This document shows, piece after piece, positions 1-7,562 of a DNA stretch of 33,646 bases. A program made the translations under genes and the position numbers. The notes below the pieces were generated by a model, which made no database searches, was not told where the DNA came from, and saw nothing but the letters and a program-made list of their open reading frames with translations. Position 1 is the stretch's first letter; every line of letters begins with the position of its first letter. The DNA is from Alphaproteobacteria bacterium (GTDB lineage: Bacteria > Pseudomonadota > Alphaproteobacteria > Rs-D84), in NCBI GenBank assembly GCA_017629245.1, contig JAGBXO010000009.1, positions 102,256 through 135,901 of the forward strand, given 5' to 3'.

Positions 1-1
1 G

Positions 2-1597
2 GCAAAAAATGGCCAAGAATATCAATTGAATTTAATGGATACGCCGGGACATGTGGACTTTTCATACGAAGTGTCGCGGTCGCTGGCAGCGTGCGAGGGG
101 GCATTGGTGCTGGTGGATGCAACCCAGGGGGTGCAGGCACAGACGTTGGCAAATGCGTATTTGGCGTTGGATAATGATTTGGAAATGTTGCCGGTGCTGA
201 ACAAGATTGATTTGCCGTCCAGTGATGTTCAGGGTACGCGTGAACAAATTGCAGATGTTATTGGGCTGGATGCGAACGATGCATTGGCGGTGTCGGGTAA
301 GACCGGTGATGGTGTGCCAGAATTGCTGGAAGAAATTGTAAACAAGTTGCCGGCACCACATGGTGATGAAAATGCACCAACGCGCGCGTTGTTGGTTGAT
401 TCTTGGTATGATTCGTATTTGGGGGTTGTTATTCTGGTGCGGGTTGTTGATGGGACTTTAAATCGTGGTCAGAAAATTAAATTTATGGCAACAGGTGCCG
501 AATATGTGGTTGATAAAATCGGATATTTTACGCCAAAGATGGTTAATGTGGATGCACTGCATACAGGGGAAATTGGTTTTATCATTACGGGGATGAAAAC
601 AATTCATGACTGTAAGGTGGGGGATACAATTATTGATGCGCGCAGTGATAATGCCCAGATGTTGCCAGGGTTTAAACCGTCTGTGCCTGTGGTGTTTTCT
701 TCTTTCTTTCCAGTCGAGGCAGATGACTACCCGACATTTCGTGAAAGTGCAGAAAAGTTGGCGTTAAATGATGCCTCATTTATGTTCACAGTGGAAAAGT
801 CTTCGGCGTTGGGATTTGGATTACGGTGCGGGTTCTTGGGCCTGTTGCATATGGAGATTATTAGTGAGCGATTGGCACGTGAATTTAATTTGAATCTGAT
901 TAATACTGTGCCAAGTGTGCTGTATAAAATTCATTTGCGTGACGGATCGGTAATTGATTTAGAAAATCCAGCTGATATGCCAGAGCCTACTAAAATTGAA
1001 TCAATTGAAGAGCCCTGGGTGCGTGCGACAATTATGATGCCGGATAAATATATGGGCGGGATTATGTCGCTGTGTTCAGAACGGCGCGGGGTTCAGGAAA
1101 ATATTTCTTATGTTGGTAATCGGGCGGTGTTGGTCTATCAATTGCCGTTGGCAGAAATTGTCTTTGATTTCTATGACAGGGTTAAATCGATTTCGTCGGG
1201 GTACGCATCGTTTGACTATGTGGTTTATGGATATCAGGCATCTGATTTGGTAAAGGTTAATATTTTGGTTAATGAAGAAAATGTAGAGCCGTTATCATTT
1301 ATGTGCCATCGCTCGTTTGCAGAAAAACGTGGACGGCAGATCGTGGAAAAGTTGAAAGATTTAATCCCGCGACATCAATTTAAAATCCCGTTGCAGGCGG
1401 CAATTGGGGGAAAAATTATTGCCAGAGAGACTATTGCAGCATATCGCAAGGATGTGACAGCAAAGTGCTATGGGGGGGATATTACAAGAAAACGTAAGTT
1501 GTTGGAAAAACAGAAGGAAGGTAAAAAGCGTATGCGTTCGTTCGGTAATGTAGAAATTCCACAGTCTGCGTTTATTAATGCTTTAAAAGTATCGTAA
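2..1597 (+). CDS. lepA: Elongation factor 4 (LepA), 5' end outside window
   Basis: LepA is a ribosome-associated translational GTPase linked to back-translocation and initiation or assembly quality control. The reading frame is open from base 2, so the N-terminus with the P-loop lies upstream of the window. What is seen: the G3 motif DTPGHVDF close to the start, the G4 motif NKIDLP, the domain II beta-barrel, and the LepA-specific C-terminal domain ending in [17 protein letters not shown] followed by a short tail. A TTG at 26 could be read as a start, but it falls inside the conserved G domain ([11 protein letters not shown]) and is not one. About 530 of the usual 600 residues are present. 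A small orphan gene starts 20 bases after the stop on the same strand. Confidence 0.97.
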   Translation, partial: AKNGQEYQLNLMDTPGHVDFSYEVSRSLAACEGALVLVDATQGVQAQTLANAYLALDNDLEMLPVLNKIDLPSSDVQGTREQIADVIGLDANDALAVSGKTGDGVPELLEEIVNKLPAPHGDENAPTRALLVDSWYDSYLGVVILVRVVDGTLNRGQKIKFMATGAEYVVDKIGYFTPKMVNVDALHTGEIGFIITGMKTIHDCKVGDTIIDARSDNAQMLPGFKPSVPVVFSSFFPVEADDYPTFRESAEKLALNDASFMFTVEKSSALGFGLRCGFLGLLHMEIISERLAREFNLNLINTVPSVLYKIHLRDGSVIDLENPADMPEPTKIESIEEPWVRATIMMPDKYMGGIMSLCSERRGVQENISYVGNRAVLVYQLPLAEIVFDFYDRVKSISSGYASFDYVVYGYQASDLVKVNILVNEENVEPLSFMCHRSFAEKRGRQIVEKLKDLIPRHQFKIPLQAAIGGKIIARETIAAYRKDVTAKCYGGDITRKRKLLEKQKEGKKRMRSFGNVEIPQSAFINALKVS

Positions 1598-1617
1598 CAA
1601 AATAAGGGTAAATAGAT

Positions 1618-1986
1618 ATGAGTTTATATAGTTATATTGTTGAAACATCGTTCAACCAGATGATTGCAGATTGGAATGAATATTGGGAATTGCGTAAAAG
1701 GTCTAAGTTGTTGCGCGGAGAACGTGATTTTCGTCAGAAACAGATTTCTGAAAAGTATGGTAATGTGGATAAGAAATGTATCGATAAAGAAAAAACAAGC
1801 GAACAAAGAATGTTTCGTCCAGTTTATAGTGCACGCTATTGTGAAGAGTTTTTTGGTGGTGTTTGTGATGGATTTTGTCCACGTGGATTTCAGCATGATA
1901 GATACTGGCGCGTGCATAATGAATTGAAAGCAGTGCAAAATGCGCTGGATGAATTTTGGGAAAAGAAATTCCAAAATGTAAAATAA
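1618..1986 (+). CDS. Hypothetical protein, 122 aa, Cys-containing
   Basis: I do not recognise this gene. It encodes a charged, mostly helical-looking soluble protein with no signal peptide or membrane segment. A central cluster of three cysteines (CEEFFGGVCDGFC) precedes a PRGFQH stretch, and an earlier Cys lies in KKCID. This could bind metal, but only the spacing suggests it. The start is supported by AAGGG about ten bases upstream. It follows lepA by 20 bases and precedes the recombinase-like gene by 21 bases, so the three probably share a transcript. The codon choice looks like that of its neighbours. Confidence 0.7.
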   Translation: MSLYSYIVETSFNQMIADWNEYWELRKRSKLLRGERDFRQKQISEKYGNVDKKCIDKEKTSEQRMFRPVYSARYCEEFFGGVCDGFCPRGFQHDRYWRVHNELKAVQNALDEFWEKKFQNVK

Positions 1987-2007
1987 AAATAAAAAAAGGG
2001 GGCCGAG

Positions 2008-3018
2008 ATGGCGCACCAATTCTATTTTAATCCGTATATTTTGGATAACTTGCCAGCACCAGCTAAGGGATTTGATGTTGTTCAGGATATTTCAGAGCCG
2101 CGTTTGCGCATGTATGTGACTAGTCGTGGAATAAAAACTTTTTTTGTGCGTAAACGTGTGCATGGCAAAGATAAGCGGATTTTGATTGGAAATTATCCAC
2201 AGGTGGATATAGAAGATGCGCGTAATGCAGTGCCGGATATATTGGATACGGCAATGAAAAAGCCTCCTATTCGTCGCAAGAAAATAACATTTAAACAATT
2301 CTTGGATTTATACTTGCAGAACAAGGTTCGTCGTGGTGAGGATTCGCATGCAAAATTGGTGAGGGCGGTTAATAGGCACTTGGAACCCTTGTTTGAGAAA
2401 AAGATTGCAGATATTAAATCAGAAGATATAAAGGAAGTAATTGCAAAGATTTCAGGACGAGCAATTGCAGGGCGTATGCAGGAATTTGTGCAAAGTGTTT
2501 TTAGCTATGCGCTGGAAATGGGGTATGTAAAAAACAATCCTGTTATTGGTTTGGAAAAAATTCAGCAAAACCGACGTGTGCGGCCATTAAATCGTGCTGG
2601 TTTCTATCGTTTGGTTGCAGCAATTGATAAGGTGCCAGATTTAATTTTGCGTTCGGCGTTTTATATGTTGATTTATGGTTTTGCGCCGCGTTCAAAAATA
2701 TTTTCTATGGCATGGGAAGATTTAGATTTTAATCATGATATGTGGGGTGGGTTGCCTTTGTCGGACAGGGCGATTGTTTTGTTGCAAGATATGCCGCAGG
2801 ATGGACACTGGGTGTTCCCGGGGCGGGGTGGGGTTCATTTAATTGATCCGCGAACTGCTTGGCGACGTGTCGCGTGTGATGCAGGGATTCCAAATTTAAC
2901 AATGGATGATGTTTATAAATTTTTGATGCGTCAGGTTGTTTGGGCGTCTGATAGAGAAGAATTTCGTAATAATTTGAATCAGTTATTAGATAGTGTGTTT
3001 GCAGAAAATGACTGTTGA
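2008..3018 (+). CDS. Tyrosine-recombinase-like protein with degenerate catalytic site
   Basis: The 336-residue protein is built like a P4-type integrase. An Arm-type DNA-binding domain (DUF4102-like) occupies about residues 15-80 (LRMYVTSRGIKTFFVRKRV, then GNYPQVDIEDARNAV). A core-binding SAM-like domain covers about 92-185, and a catalytic-domain remnant about 195-330. The active site is not intact. The first Arg box reads YGFAPRSK (223-230), where families have TGxR or GARRSE. The HxxR box reads DDVYKFL (300-306). No GH or nucleophilic Tyr is found at the short C-terminus. The frame is complete and preceded by a good AGGGGG site, so it looks retained as a DNA-binding protein rather than decaying. 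No att sites or phage genes are nearby. The fold assignment is solid; the present function is unknown. Confidence 0.8.
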   Translation: MAHQFYFNPYILDNLPAPAKGFDVVQDISEPRLRMYVTSRGIKTFFVRKRVHGKDKRILIGNYPQVDIEDARNAVPDILDTAMKKPPIRRKKITFKQFLDLYLQNKVRRGEDSHAKLVRAVNRHLEPLFEKKIADIKSEDIKEVIAKISGRAIAGRMQEFVQSVFSYALEMGYVKNNPVIGLEKIQQNRRVRPLNRAGFYRLVAAIDKVPDLILRSAFYMLIYGFAPRSKIFSMAWEDLDFNHDMWGGLPLSDRAIVLLQDMPQDGHWVFPGRGGVHLIDPRTAWRRVACDAGIPNLTMDDVYKFLMRQVVWASDREEFRNNLNQLLDSVFAENDC

Positions 3019-3055
3019 AATTTTGTCAAGTTTTGTTATCGTTTGTTATAAATTC

Positions 3056-3084
3056 TTGACACGCATGCTATAAAATGATAGCGT
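3056..3084 (+). promoter_or_regulatory. Candidate acpP promoter with internal dyad
   Basis: TTGACA at 3056-3061 is followed 17 bases later by TGA-TAGCGT (-10 at 3079-3084), which keeps the T1, A2 and T6 positions and an extended TGN. The spacer holds the dyad GCTAT-aaaatg-ATAGC, which overlaps the -10 and could be an operator. An alternative -10 (TATAAA at 3070) has poor spacing. Confidence 0.5.
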
Positions 3085-3144
3085 ACAGTACAATGATGGT
3101 CGTGGTAAGGGCCAAACAATTTAACAAAAACAAAGGAAAAAAAT

Positions 3145-3381
3145 ATGACAACTTTTGAAAAAGTAAAAAAAATCGTAGCTGAAAAACTGGGTGTGCCAGA
3201 AGAAAAAGTTACAGAAGAAGCTGCATTCGTTAATGATTTGGGTGCGGATTCTTTGGATGTTGTTGAATTCGTTATGGAAGTTGAAAAAGAATTTGATATC
3301 ACTATCCCAGATGATGCAGCTGCTAAATTGGAAAAAGTTGGTGATGCAGTTAAATATATCGAAGAAAACAAGAAAAACTAA
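3145..3381 (+). CDS. acpP: Acyl carrier protein
   Basis: This is the 78-residue cytosolic carrier of growing acyl chains in type II fatty-acid synthesis. It has the typical acidic four-helix sequence with the phosphopantetheine attachment motif GADSLD, placing the modified serine at residue 36. Holo-ACP synthase modifies this serine and FabF, encoded next, uses the acyl-ACP product. AAAGGA lies nine bases before the ATG. The gene is flanked by its own candidate promoter and a strong terminator, so it can be expressed separately from fabF, consistent with the high abundance expected for ACP. A divergent ACP-like gene lies about 4 kb downstream on the other strand. Confidence 0.98.
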   Translation: MTTFEKVKKIVAEKLGVPEEKVTEEAAFVNDLGADSLDVVEFVMEVEKEFDITIPDDAAAKLEKVGDAVKYIEENKKN

Positions 3382-3408
3382 TTTTTTGTTTTATTTTTGA
3401 TGTTTTTG

Positions 3409-3440
3409 TCCGCCAGGCATGTGTCTGGCGGATTTTTTTT
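3409..3440 (+). terminator. Intrinsic terminator after acpP
   Basis: An 8-bp perfect stem TCCGCCAG / CTGGCGGA (3409-3416 with 3425-3432) is followed by eight T residues. Confidence 0.9.
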
Positions 3441-3520
3441 TGCTGTATTTTTCGCTAATTTTGTTTATTATTATCTACGTATGTTAGTTTATGATTAATA
3501 TTTATAAAGGAATATAAATT

Positions 3521-4771
3521 ATGAGAAGAGTTGTTATTACCGGTATGGGTATCGTATCGCCTGTTGGAACAGGTGTGGAAAATGCGTGGAAGAATATTTT
3601 GGCCGGTAAGTCTGGTGTGCATAAAATTGATTCTTTTGAGGTGTCAGATTTGGCATCGCAGATTGCTGGGATTCCAAAGGTTGGAACAGAGGATGATCAA
3701 TGTAATTTTGATGCAGTTGTTGAACCGCGTGAACAACGTAAATTAGATAAATGTATTTTATATGGATTGGTCGCAGCGGATGAAGCGATCAAGGATGCGG
3801 GATTGGATAATTACGCAGGTGACAAGACGCGTATCGGTGTGTCTGTTGGTAGTGGTATTGGTGGGTTGAATACGATTTATGATAATTGTATTGAATTGCA
3901 TGAAGGTGGGCCGCGTCGCGTTAGTCCTTTCTTTATCCCAAAAGGTATTATTAATATGGCTGCAGGCAATATTTCAATCAAATATGGTTTGCAGGGGCCA
4001 AATATTTCTGTGGTCACAGCATGTGCGACCGGTGCGCATTCAATTGGTGAAGCGGCACGCATGATTAAATATGGTGATGCAGATATTATGGTTTGTGGTG
4101 GTACCGAAGGTGCGGTTGGTCGTATCGGATTGGCGGGATTTTCGGCAATGCGTGCGTTAAGTACGCGTAATGATGAACCAGAACGCGCATCGCGCCCGTG
4201 GGATAAAAATCGTGATGGCTTTATTATGGCCGAAGGTGCTGGTATTTTAGTTCTGGAAGAATATGAACATGCGGTTGCACGTGGTGCAAAAATCTATGCC
4301 GAAGTTGCTGGATACGGCATGTCTGGTGACGCGTATCATATTACAGCGCCTGCACCAAATGGCGAAGGTGGTATGCGTGCAATGGAATCGGCGTTAAAGG
4401 ATGCAGGACTGAATCCATCAGATGTTGATTATATCAATGCGCATGGAACATCAACTGGTTTGGGCGATGTGGGTGAATTGGCGGCGGTGCAGAATTTATT
4501 TGCGGGTGTTCCGGTGTCTATGTCGTCTACAAAATCAATGACGGGGCATTTGTTGGGGGCCGCGGGTGCCGTGGAAACAATTTTCTGTGCGCTGGCGATT
4601 CGTGATGGCGTTGTGCCACCGACAATTAATTTAGATGACCCAGAAGATGCGGTTGGTAATTTTGATTTGGTGCCACATGTGGCCAAAGAACGCCAGGTTG
4701 ATGTTGCGTTAAGTAATTCGTTTGGCTTTGGTGGAACAAATGCATCGGTTGTTCTGAAGAAAATTAAATAA
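3521..4771 (+). CDS. fabF: 3-oxoacyl-ACP synthase II (KAS II)
   Basis: This 416-residue condensing enzyme elongates acyl-ACP with malonyl-ACP in fatty-acid synthesis. The thiolase-fold catalytic triad is visible: Cys168 in VVTACATGAHS, His308 in NAHGTSTGLGD and His343 in KSMTGHLLGAAG, with Lys338 next to the last. The C-terminal NSFGFGGTNASVVL glycine motif is intact and the length is normal. AAAGGA precedes the ATG by about eight bases. The gene follows acpP as in most proteobacteria, but a terminator sits between them. mltG, the usual next gene in alphaproteobacteria, is displaced by about 2.8 kb of accessory sequence. Confidence 0.98.
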   Translation: MRRVVITGMGIVSPVGTGVENAWKNILAGKSGVHKIDSFEVSDLASQIAGIPKVGTEDDQCNFDAVVEPREQRKLDKCILYGLVAADEAIKDAGLDNYAGDKTRIGVSVGSGIGGLNTIYDNCIELHEGGPRRVSPFFIPKGIINMAAGNISIKYGLQGPNISVVTACATGAHSIGEAARMIKYGDADIMVCGGTEGAVGRIGLAGFSAMRALSTRNDEPERASRPWDKNRDGFIMAEGAGILVLEEYEHAVARGAKIYAEVAGYGMSGDAYHITAPAPNGEGGMRAMESALKDAGLNPSDVDYINAHGTSTGLGDVGELAAVQNLFAGVPVSMSSTKSMTGHLLGAAGAVETIFCALAIRDGVVPPTINLDDPEDAVGNFDLVPHVAKERQVDVALSNSFGFGGTNASVVLKKIK

Positions 4772-4796
4772 AATAATTTATCTATGGTGAAAAATG

Positions 4797-4836
4797 CCGG
4801 CGTATGTATGTTTTTGTATATTACGCCGGTATTTTT
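4797..4836 (+). terminator. Intrinsic terminator after fabF
   Basis: An 8-bp stem CCGGCGTA / TACGCCGG (4797-4804 with 4822-4829) has an AT-rich loop and is followed by TATTTTTG and more T runs. Confidence 0.75.
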
Positions 4837-4893
4837 GTTGTTTTTTTTCTTGTGCTAGGGATTTGTTTTTGTATGGAATGCTTTTATTTGTTA

Positions 4894-4902
4894 TGATATA
4901 AT
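4894..4902 (+). promoter_or_regulatory. Extended -10 promoter for structured RNA 1
   Basis: TGATATAAT is a perfect extended -10 (TGN plus TATAAT at 4897-4902). The -35 region 17 bases upstream (TGGAAT) is weak, as is common with extended -10 promoters. The predicted start is near 4907-4909, at the 5' edge of the RNA element. Confidence 0.65.
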
Positions 4903-4906
4903 TTAT

Positions 4907-5082
4907 GGTGCGTGGGGGTTCCGCGCTGGGCTTAAACACCTATGTAAGTCGCGTCGGGAATGACGTAAAACTCCAATTGCTGGTAGCAGTGGTTGGAGTG
5001 TGTGGAATATATTGAATAACACACGCTAGATCGATTTACCTAGTGTTTAAACTCCAACCACCATATTTTTGGTGGTATTTAA
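4907..5082 (+). ncRNA. Structured RNA element, copy 1 (candidate terminator/antiterminator switch)
   Basis: Visible helices: a 5' hairpin GCGTGG/CCGCGC (4910-4926); a long-range closing stem TTAAACAC/GTGTTTAA (4932-4939 with 5043-5050); a small hairpin CGTC/GACG (4952-4965); hairpin A:B ACTCCAA/TTGGAGT (4970-4976 with 4993-4999); and a terminator-like C:D hairpin ACCACCA/TGGTGGT (5057-5063 with 5070-5076). Strand B (4989-4999) is also perfectly complementary over 11 bases to strand C (5051-5061), so B:C excludes both A:B and C:D. A second copy at 33189-33402 shares the unpaired sequence blocks and has different, compensating helix sequences. It ends 27 bases before the lipoprotein gene with no other promoter visible between, so it is probably a cis-acting leader. 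An independent small RNA remains possible. Confidence 0.75.
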
Positions 5083-5109
5083 TTAAAAAAGAGAGAGGGG
5101 GATAAAGTC

Positions 5110-6444
5110 ATGAAAAAATTAGCGAGTTTATTAATGTTGCCATTGCTGTTGGCTGGGTGTGATTCAAAACCAGTGGTCGAGACGTATGTTTCTGCATGTT
5201 GTAGCATGGAAGAAAAGTATGGGCTTATGAAGTTGTCTGTCTGGGAAGACAAGATGGTTTTAAATGTTAAGGGCGAAGATGTTTTATTAAAGGACGGGAA
5301 TTTTGATGGAAAGCGCCAGCCTTCTGATATGTATTGGCTTGATATGACGGGGGTGATTCCAAGTACCCAGGAAAAGATTTCTGTTTCTATGCATTATGAT
5401 GTACAGAAAGGGCTTTTGGAGGTGAATAGTATTTCTGAGGGGGGTGTTGGTTACAGTATGAATACCTTTTATCCGATTAAATTAAAGGGGTATGTGGCAC
5501 CAAATGAAACGGAAAGTTGTGTGCAACAGATTCAAAATATTGTGATATTAGAAGGAGATAGCGATCTTTATGTTCAGCAAGAATGTCGTGTGTGGGCATC
5601 ACGTGAATCAAAAGCGTTGGGTGTGTCTGAACAGCCGTGTTATCCTTCTTATACCAAGATCCCGGTGCAGGATGCGATTTTAATTACGGAAAATTGGAAT
5701 CCAGAAATTTTTAAGAAATATTCGCTTTCAGATAATGATGCGGTATTGGACGAACATGAAAAAGATGCATGTGATGTGTTAAAGCGTTTAAAGGCATATA
5801 TTGCAGATAAAGGTTATGACAAGCCAAAGGAAAAATTTGCAGATGAAATTGGATGTGATACACCTGTTAAGGTAGTAGAGTTGGGCACAGATCAATTGTC
5901 TGATAATAATTATGAATATTTTGTTTTGAATATTTGTGAAAATGGTCGTCATACTGTGGCTAGGATAAACTGGGTTTATTCCTTTGACAGGGTAATGGAA
6001 AAAGAAGAGCTGTTGCCTGTTCGAGAGGTTGTACGTAATGGGCATACAGAGTATTCAACATATGATGTGGCACCGTACGATTGGTTTGCCGTCACACATT
6101 TTTCAGATACGGATGAATATGTTGTTCGTTTGAATGATGCGGAAAAGGTTGTACCATTAGAAAAATTGAATGGTTTTCAAAAACATAATTACTGTGCGCA
6201 TCAGATATATATGAAATCTCGTATCGCTGCGGATGGTGCAGTTGAGGTTAAGGATGGTAAAGAATATGTCACTTTGACGCAACAGCAGGCATTGGATATT
6301 TCCAAAAATTGGGATTATAATAATATGCGCTTGTATCATACGGGCGATCAACAGCACGAGAAAGATGCGTGCGATGTTCTGGAGCGTTTGGATTATTTTG
6401 TTAGAAATTTAGGCAAAGAAAGCCAGAAGGCAAAGAACGAATAA
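5110..6444 (+). CDS. Two-module lipoprotein, function unknown
   Basis: The 444-residue protein begins with a lipoprotein signal peptide and lipobox LLAGC, making Cys17 the lipidated residue. The next residue is Asp, which in enterobacteria favours inner-membrane retention. The mature part contains an internal duplication. HEKDACDVL occurs at 216-224 and again at 416-424, each preceded by an ITENW or ISKNW segment and by a Cys-containing stretch. Roughly residues 150-230 and 355-430 are therefore related modules. At least eight further cysteines fit a periplasmic or surface location with disulfides. The ATG follows a GAGAGGGGG purine tract. It lies directly downstream of structured RNA 1, which probably governs its transcription. 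I do not recognise the family. Confidence 0.85.
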   Translation: MKKLASLLMLPLLLAGCDSKPVVETYVSACCSMEEKYGLMKLSVWEDKMVLNVKGEDVLLKDGNFDGKRQPSDMYWLDMTGVIPSTQEKISVSMHYDVQKGLLEVNSISEGGVGYSMNTFYPIKLKGYVAPNETESCVQQIQNIVILEGDSDLYVQQECRVWASRESKALGVSEQPCYPSYTKIPVQDAILITENWNPEIFKKYSLSDNDAVLDEHEKDACDVLKRLKAYIADKGYDKPKEKFADEIGCDTPVKVVELGTDQLSDNNYEYFVLNICENGRHTVARINWVYSFDRVMEKEELLPVREVVRNGHTEYSTYDVAPYDWFAVTHFSDTDEYVVRLNDAEKVVPLEKLNGFQKHNYCAHQIYMKSRIAADGAVEVKDGKEYVTLTQQQALDISKNWDYNNMRLYHTGDQQHEKDACDVLERLDYFVRNLGKESQKAKNE

Positions 6445-6452
6445 AAAATAAT

Positions 6453-6477
6453 CCCGCCGATTGGCGGGTGTTTTTTT
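6453..6477. terminator. Bidirectional terminator between convergent genes
   Basis: The stem CCCGCC/GGCGGG (6453-6458 with 6463-6468) has T runs on the plus side (6471-6477) and an A-rich tract on the other side, serving the lipoprotein gene and the convergent minus-strand gene. The surrounding 31 bases (6445-6475) recur with one mismatch at 7096-7126. Confidence 0.85.
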
Positions 6478-7012
6478 ATTTCTGATTTTCTTTCAGACGA
6501 TAAATCATATTAAACAATTGTGCAGAATTATCTGTTGTTTTCAGTTTGCCAGAAATACGCATTTCAGCCATTTCTACGATGTTAAAGAATTTTTTTGACC
6601 GCCAACGCGTAATAAAACGATTCATGTCGCTTTGGCGTTTGTCCAGTGCACTGCCAACTTCACTTTTTGTTTGATAGGTTAATAGATTTGTTTCGAATTC
6701 TGTTGGTTTACAGTTTATGCTGTAAGTTGTCTTGGTGGATAACTTGATTTGGCCATAATGTTTTTTTGTGAATATTTTGTCTTCTCTGTAAATGCGACCG
6801 TCTGACATTGGGGATGCACTGGCACTTTGAAGTTTTTCTGGTGCTTTTTTTATAGCGTGAATTGTCAAGCTGTATGGTTGTTTACCTAATACGTTTGTTG
6901 TAAATATGTATGTTATTTCTGAATCCGTGTTTTTTGCGGTGACGGTTGTGTTTTGGTCTGTGATAAACGCGGTTGCAATATCATAGATGTTGTTAATTTC
7001 ATAATTTGCCAT
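6476..7012 (-). CDS. Hypothetical protein, 178 aa
   Basis: I do not recognise this protein. It is basic, Thr- and Lys-rich, with no signal peptide, and looks like a beta-strand-rich N-terminal half (ITYIFTTNVLGKQPYSLTIH) followed by a helical C-terminal half with RFITRWRSKKFFNIVEMAEM. AAAGGA lies about 12 bases before the ATG and a good promoter lies upstream. It is flanked by two nearly identical 31-base terminator segments, so it may have arrived as a small cassette. It is convergent with the lipoprotein gene and co-oriented with the ACP-like gene, but a terminator separates it from the latter. Confidence 0.7.
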   Translation of the reverse strand: MANYEINNIYDIATAFITDQNTTVTAKNTDSEITYIFTTNVLGKQPYSLTIHAIKKAPEKLQSASASPMSDGRIYREDKIFTKKHYGQIKLSTKTTYSINCKPTEFETNLLTYQTKSEVGSALDKRQSDMNRFITRWRSKKFFNIVEMAEMRISGKLKTTDNSAQLFNMIYRLKENQK

Positions 7013-7055
7013 TTCTTTTTGTCCTTTGGTTTTGTTTTTAATTACTTATACTTTA

Positions 7056-7083
7056 TATATAGTACGCAAATAAAATTTGTCAA
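7056..7083 (-). promoter_or_regulatory. Promoter for the 178-aa gene
   Basis: On the minus strand TTGACA (7083-7078) is followed after 16 bases by TATATA (7061-7056), about 45 bases before the ATG. Confidence 0.7.
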
Positions 7084-7095
7084 GCAGGCTGCGTG

Positions 7096-7126
7096 AAAAT
7101 AATCCCGCCGGTTGGCGGGTGTTTTT
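7096..7126 (-). terminator. Terminator and near-identical 31-base repeat
   Basis: The stem CCCGCC/GGCGGG (7104-7109 with 7114-7119) lies just beyond the end of the ACP-like gene. The 31 bases match 6445-6475 with one difference, so the 178-aa gene is bracketed by direct copies. Confidence 0.75.
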
Positions 7127-7138
7127 ATTTATTTTTTT

Positions 7139-7456
7139 TTAGCGGGTGCGGAATTTTGCCTGTTGGTTACGGGCGGGTACCAGTGTACGCAATTGCTGGT
7201 ATGATAATTTTAAATCCTGATTCAGATTTGCGCGTGATTGTGCCTGATATGCGCGCACCAGATCGCGAACTGTTTTTACATTGTCAAAATATTTTTCTTG
7301 GATTGGTGTATTTAGCATTTCTTGCAATTCTGATACGATATCCAGAATTGCCATTGGGCCCATATGTTCAAACAGGTTTGTGTTTTGTTTAATTTGTGAT
7401 GCAGGCATATAGCCTTTTTTTACGATTATGTTTTTTACAATTTCATATGTTGTCAT
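7139..7456 (-). CDS. ACP-like protein lacking the phosphopantetheine serine
   Basis: The 105-residue product aligns with acyl carrier proteins over its first 73 residues: MTTYEIVKNIIVKKG resembles the [16 protein letters not shown] start of the AcpP in this window, and the end of the domain (KTVRDLVRAYQAQ) matches helix IV. The attachment motif is replaced by HMGPMAILD (31-39), so no serine is available for 4'-phosphopantetheine. A basic, Gln-rich tail of about 30 residues extends past the ACP domain. A longer reading frame exists upstream, but the ATG at 7456 is preferred because ACAGGAAA precedes it and similarity begins there. It probably acts by binding partners rather than by carrying acyl groups; this is an inference. 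It lies about 4 kb from acpP. Confidence 0.72.
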   Translation of the reverse strand: MTTYEIVKNIIVKKGYMPASQIKQNTNLFEHMGPMAILDIVSELQEMLNTPIQEKYFDNVKTVRDLVRAYQAQSRANLNQDLKLSYQQLRTLVPARNQQAKFRTR

Positions 7457-7484
7457 ATTTTTTCCTGTGGTTTGTTGTATATAA

Positions 7485-7513
7485 AATATGCTGTATAAAA
7501 TTTTGTTTGTCAA
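7485..7513 (-). promoter_or_regulatory. Promoter for the ACP-like gene
   Basis: The minus strand has TTGACA (7513-7508), a 17-base spacer and CATATT (7490-7485), about 29 bases from the ATG. It is back-to-back with the mltG promoter. Confidence 0.6.
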
Positions 7514-7527
7514 TAGGGCTGTTTTTG

Positions 7528-7556
7528 TTGTTTGCAAATTATTTTTTATTTGTAAT
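7528..7556 (+). promoter_or_regulatory. Candidate mltG promoter, possibly leaderless
   Basis: TTGTTT (7528-7533), 17 bases, then TGTAAT (7551-7556). The expected start falls at about 7563, the A of the proposed mltG ATG, and no ribosome binding site is visible. Confidence 0.45.
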
Positions 7557-7562
7557 AATTTT

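Noticed and set aside
26-1597. lepA starting at the TTG at base 26
   Set aside because: The codon lies inside the conserved GTPase domain, and the frame is open upstream to the window edge with matching LepA residues.
4907-5063. Region 1 as tmRNA or a tRNA-like RNA, since it contains AACTCCAACCACCA
   Set aside because: No acceptor or T-arm pairing and no tag frame; in copy 2 the CCA-like end is not kept while the terminator pairing is, so the CCA is part of a terminator arm.
4907-5082. Region 1 as 6S RNA
   Set aside because: 6S forms a long rod with one central bubble. Here a long-range stem closes several hairpins, with an attenuator-like 3' end, and there are two diverged copies.
7457-7537. 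27-codon N-terminal extension of the ACP-like protein
   Set aside because: It has no binding site, contains the promoter for this gene and is not part of the ACP similarity.
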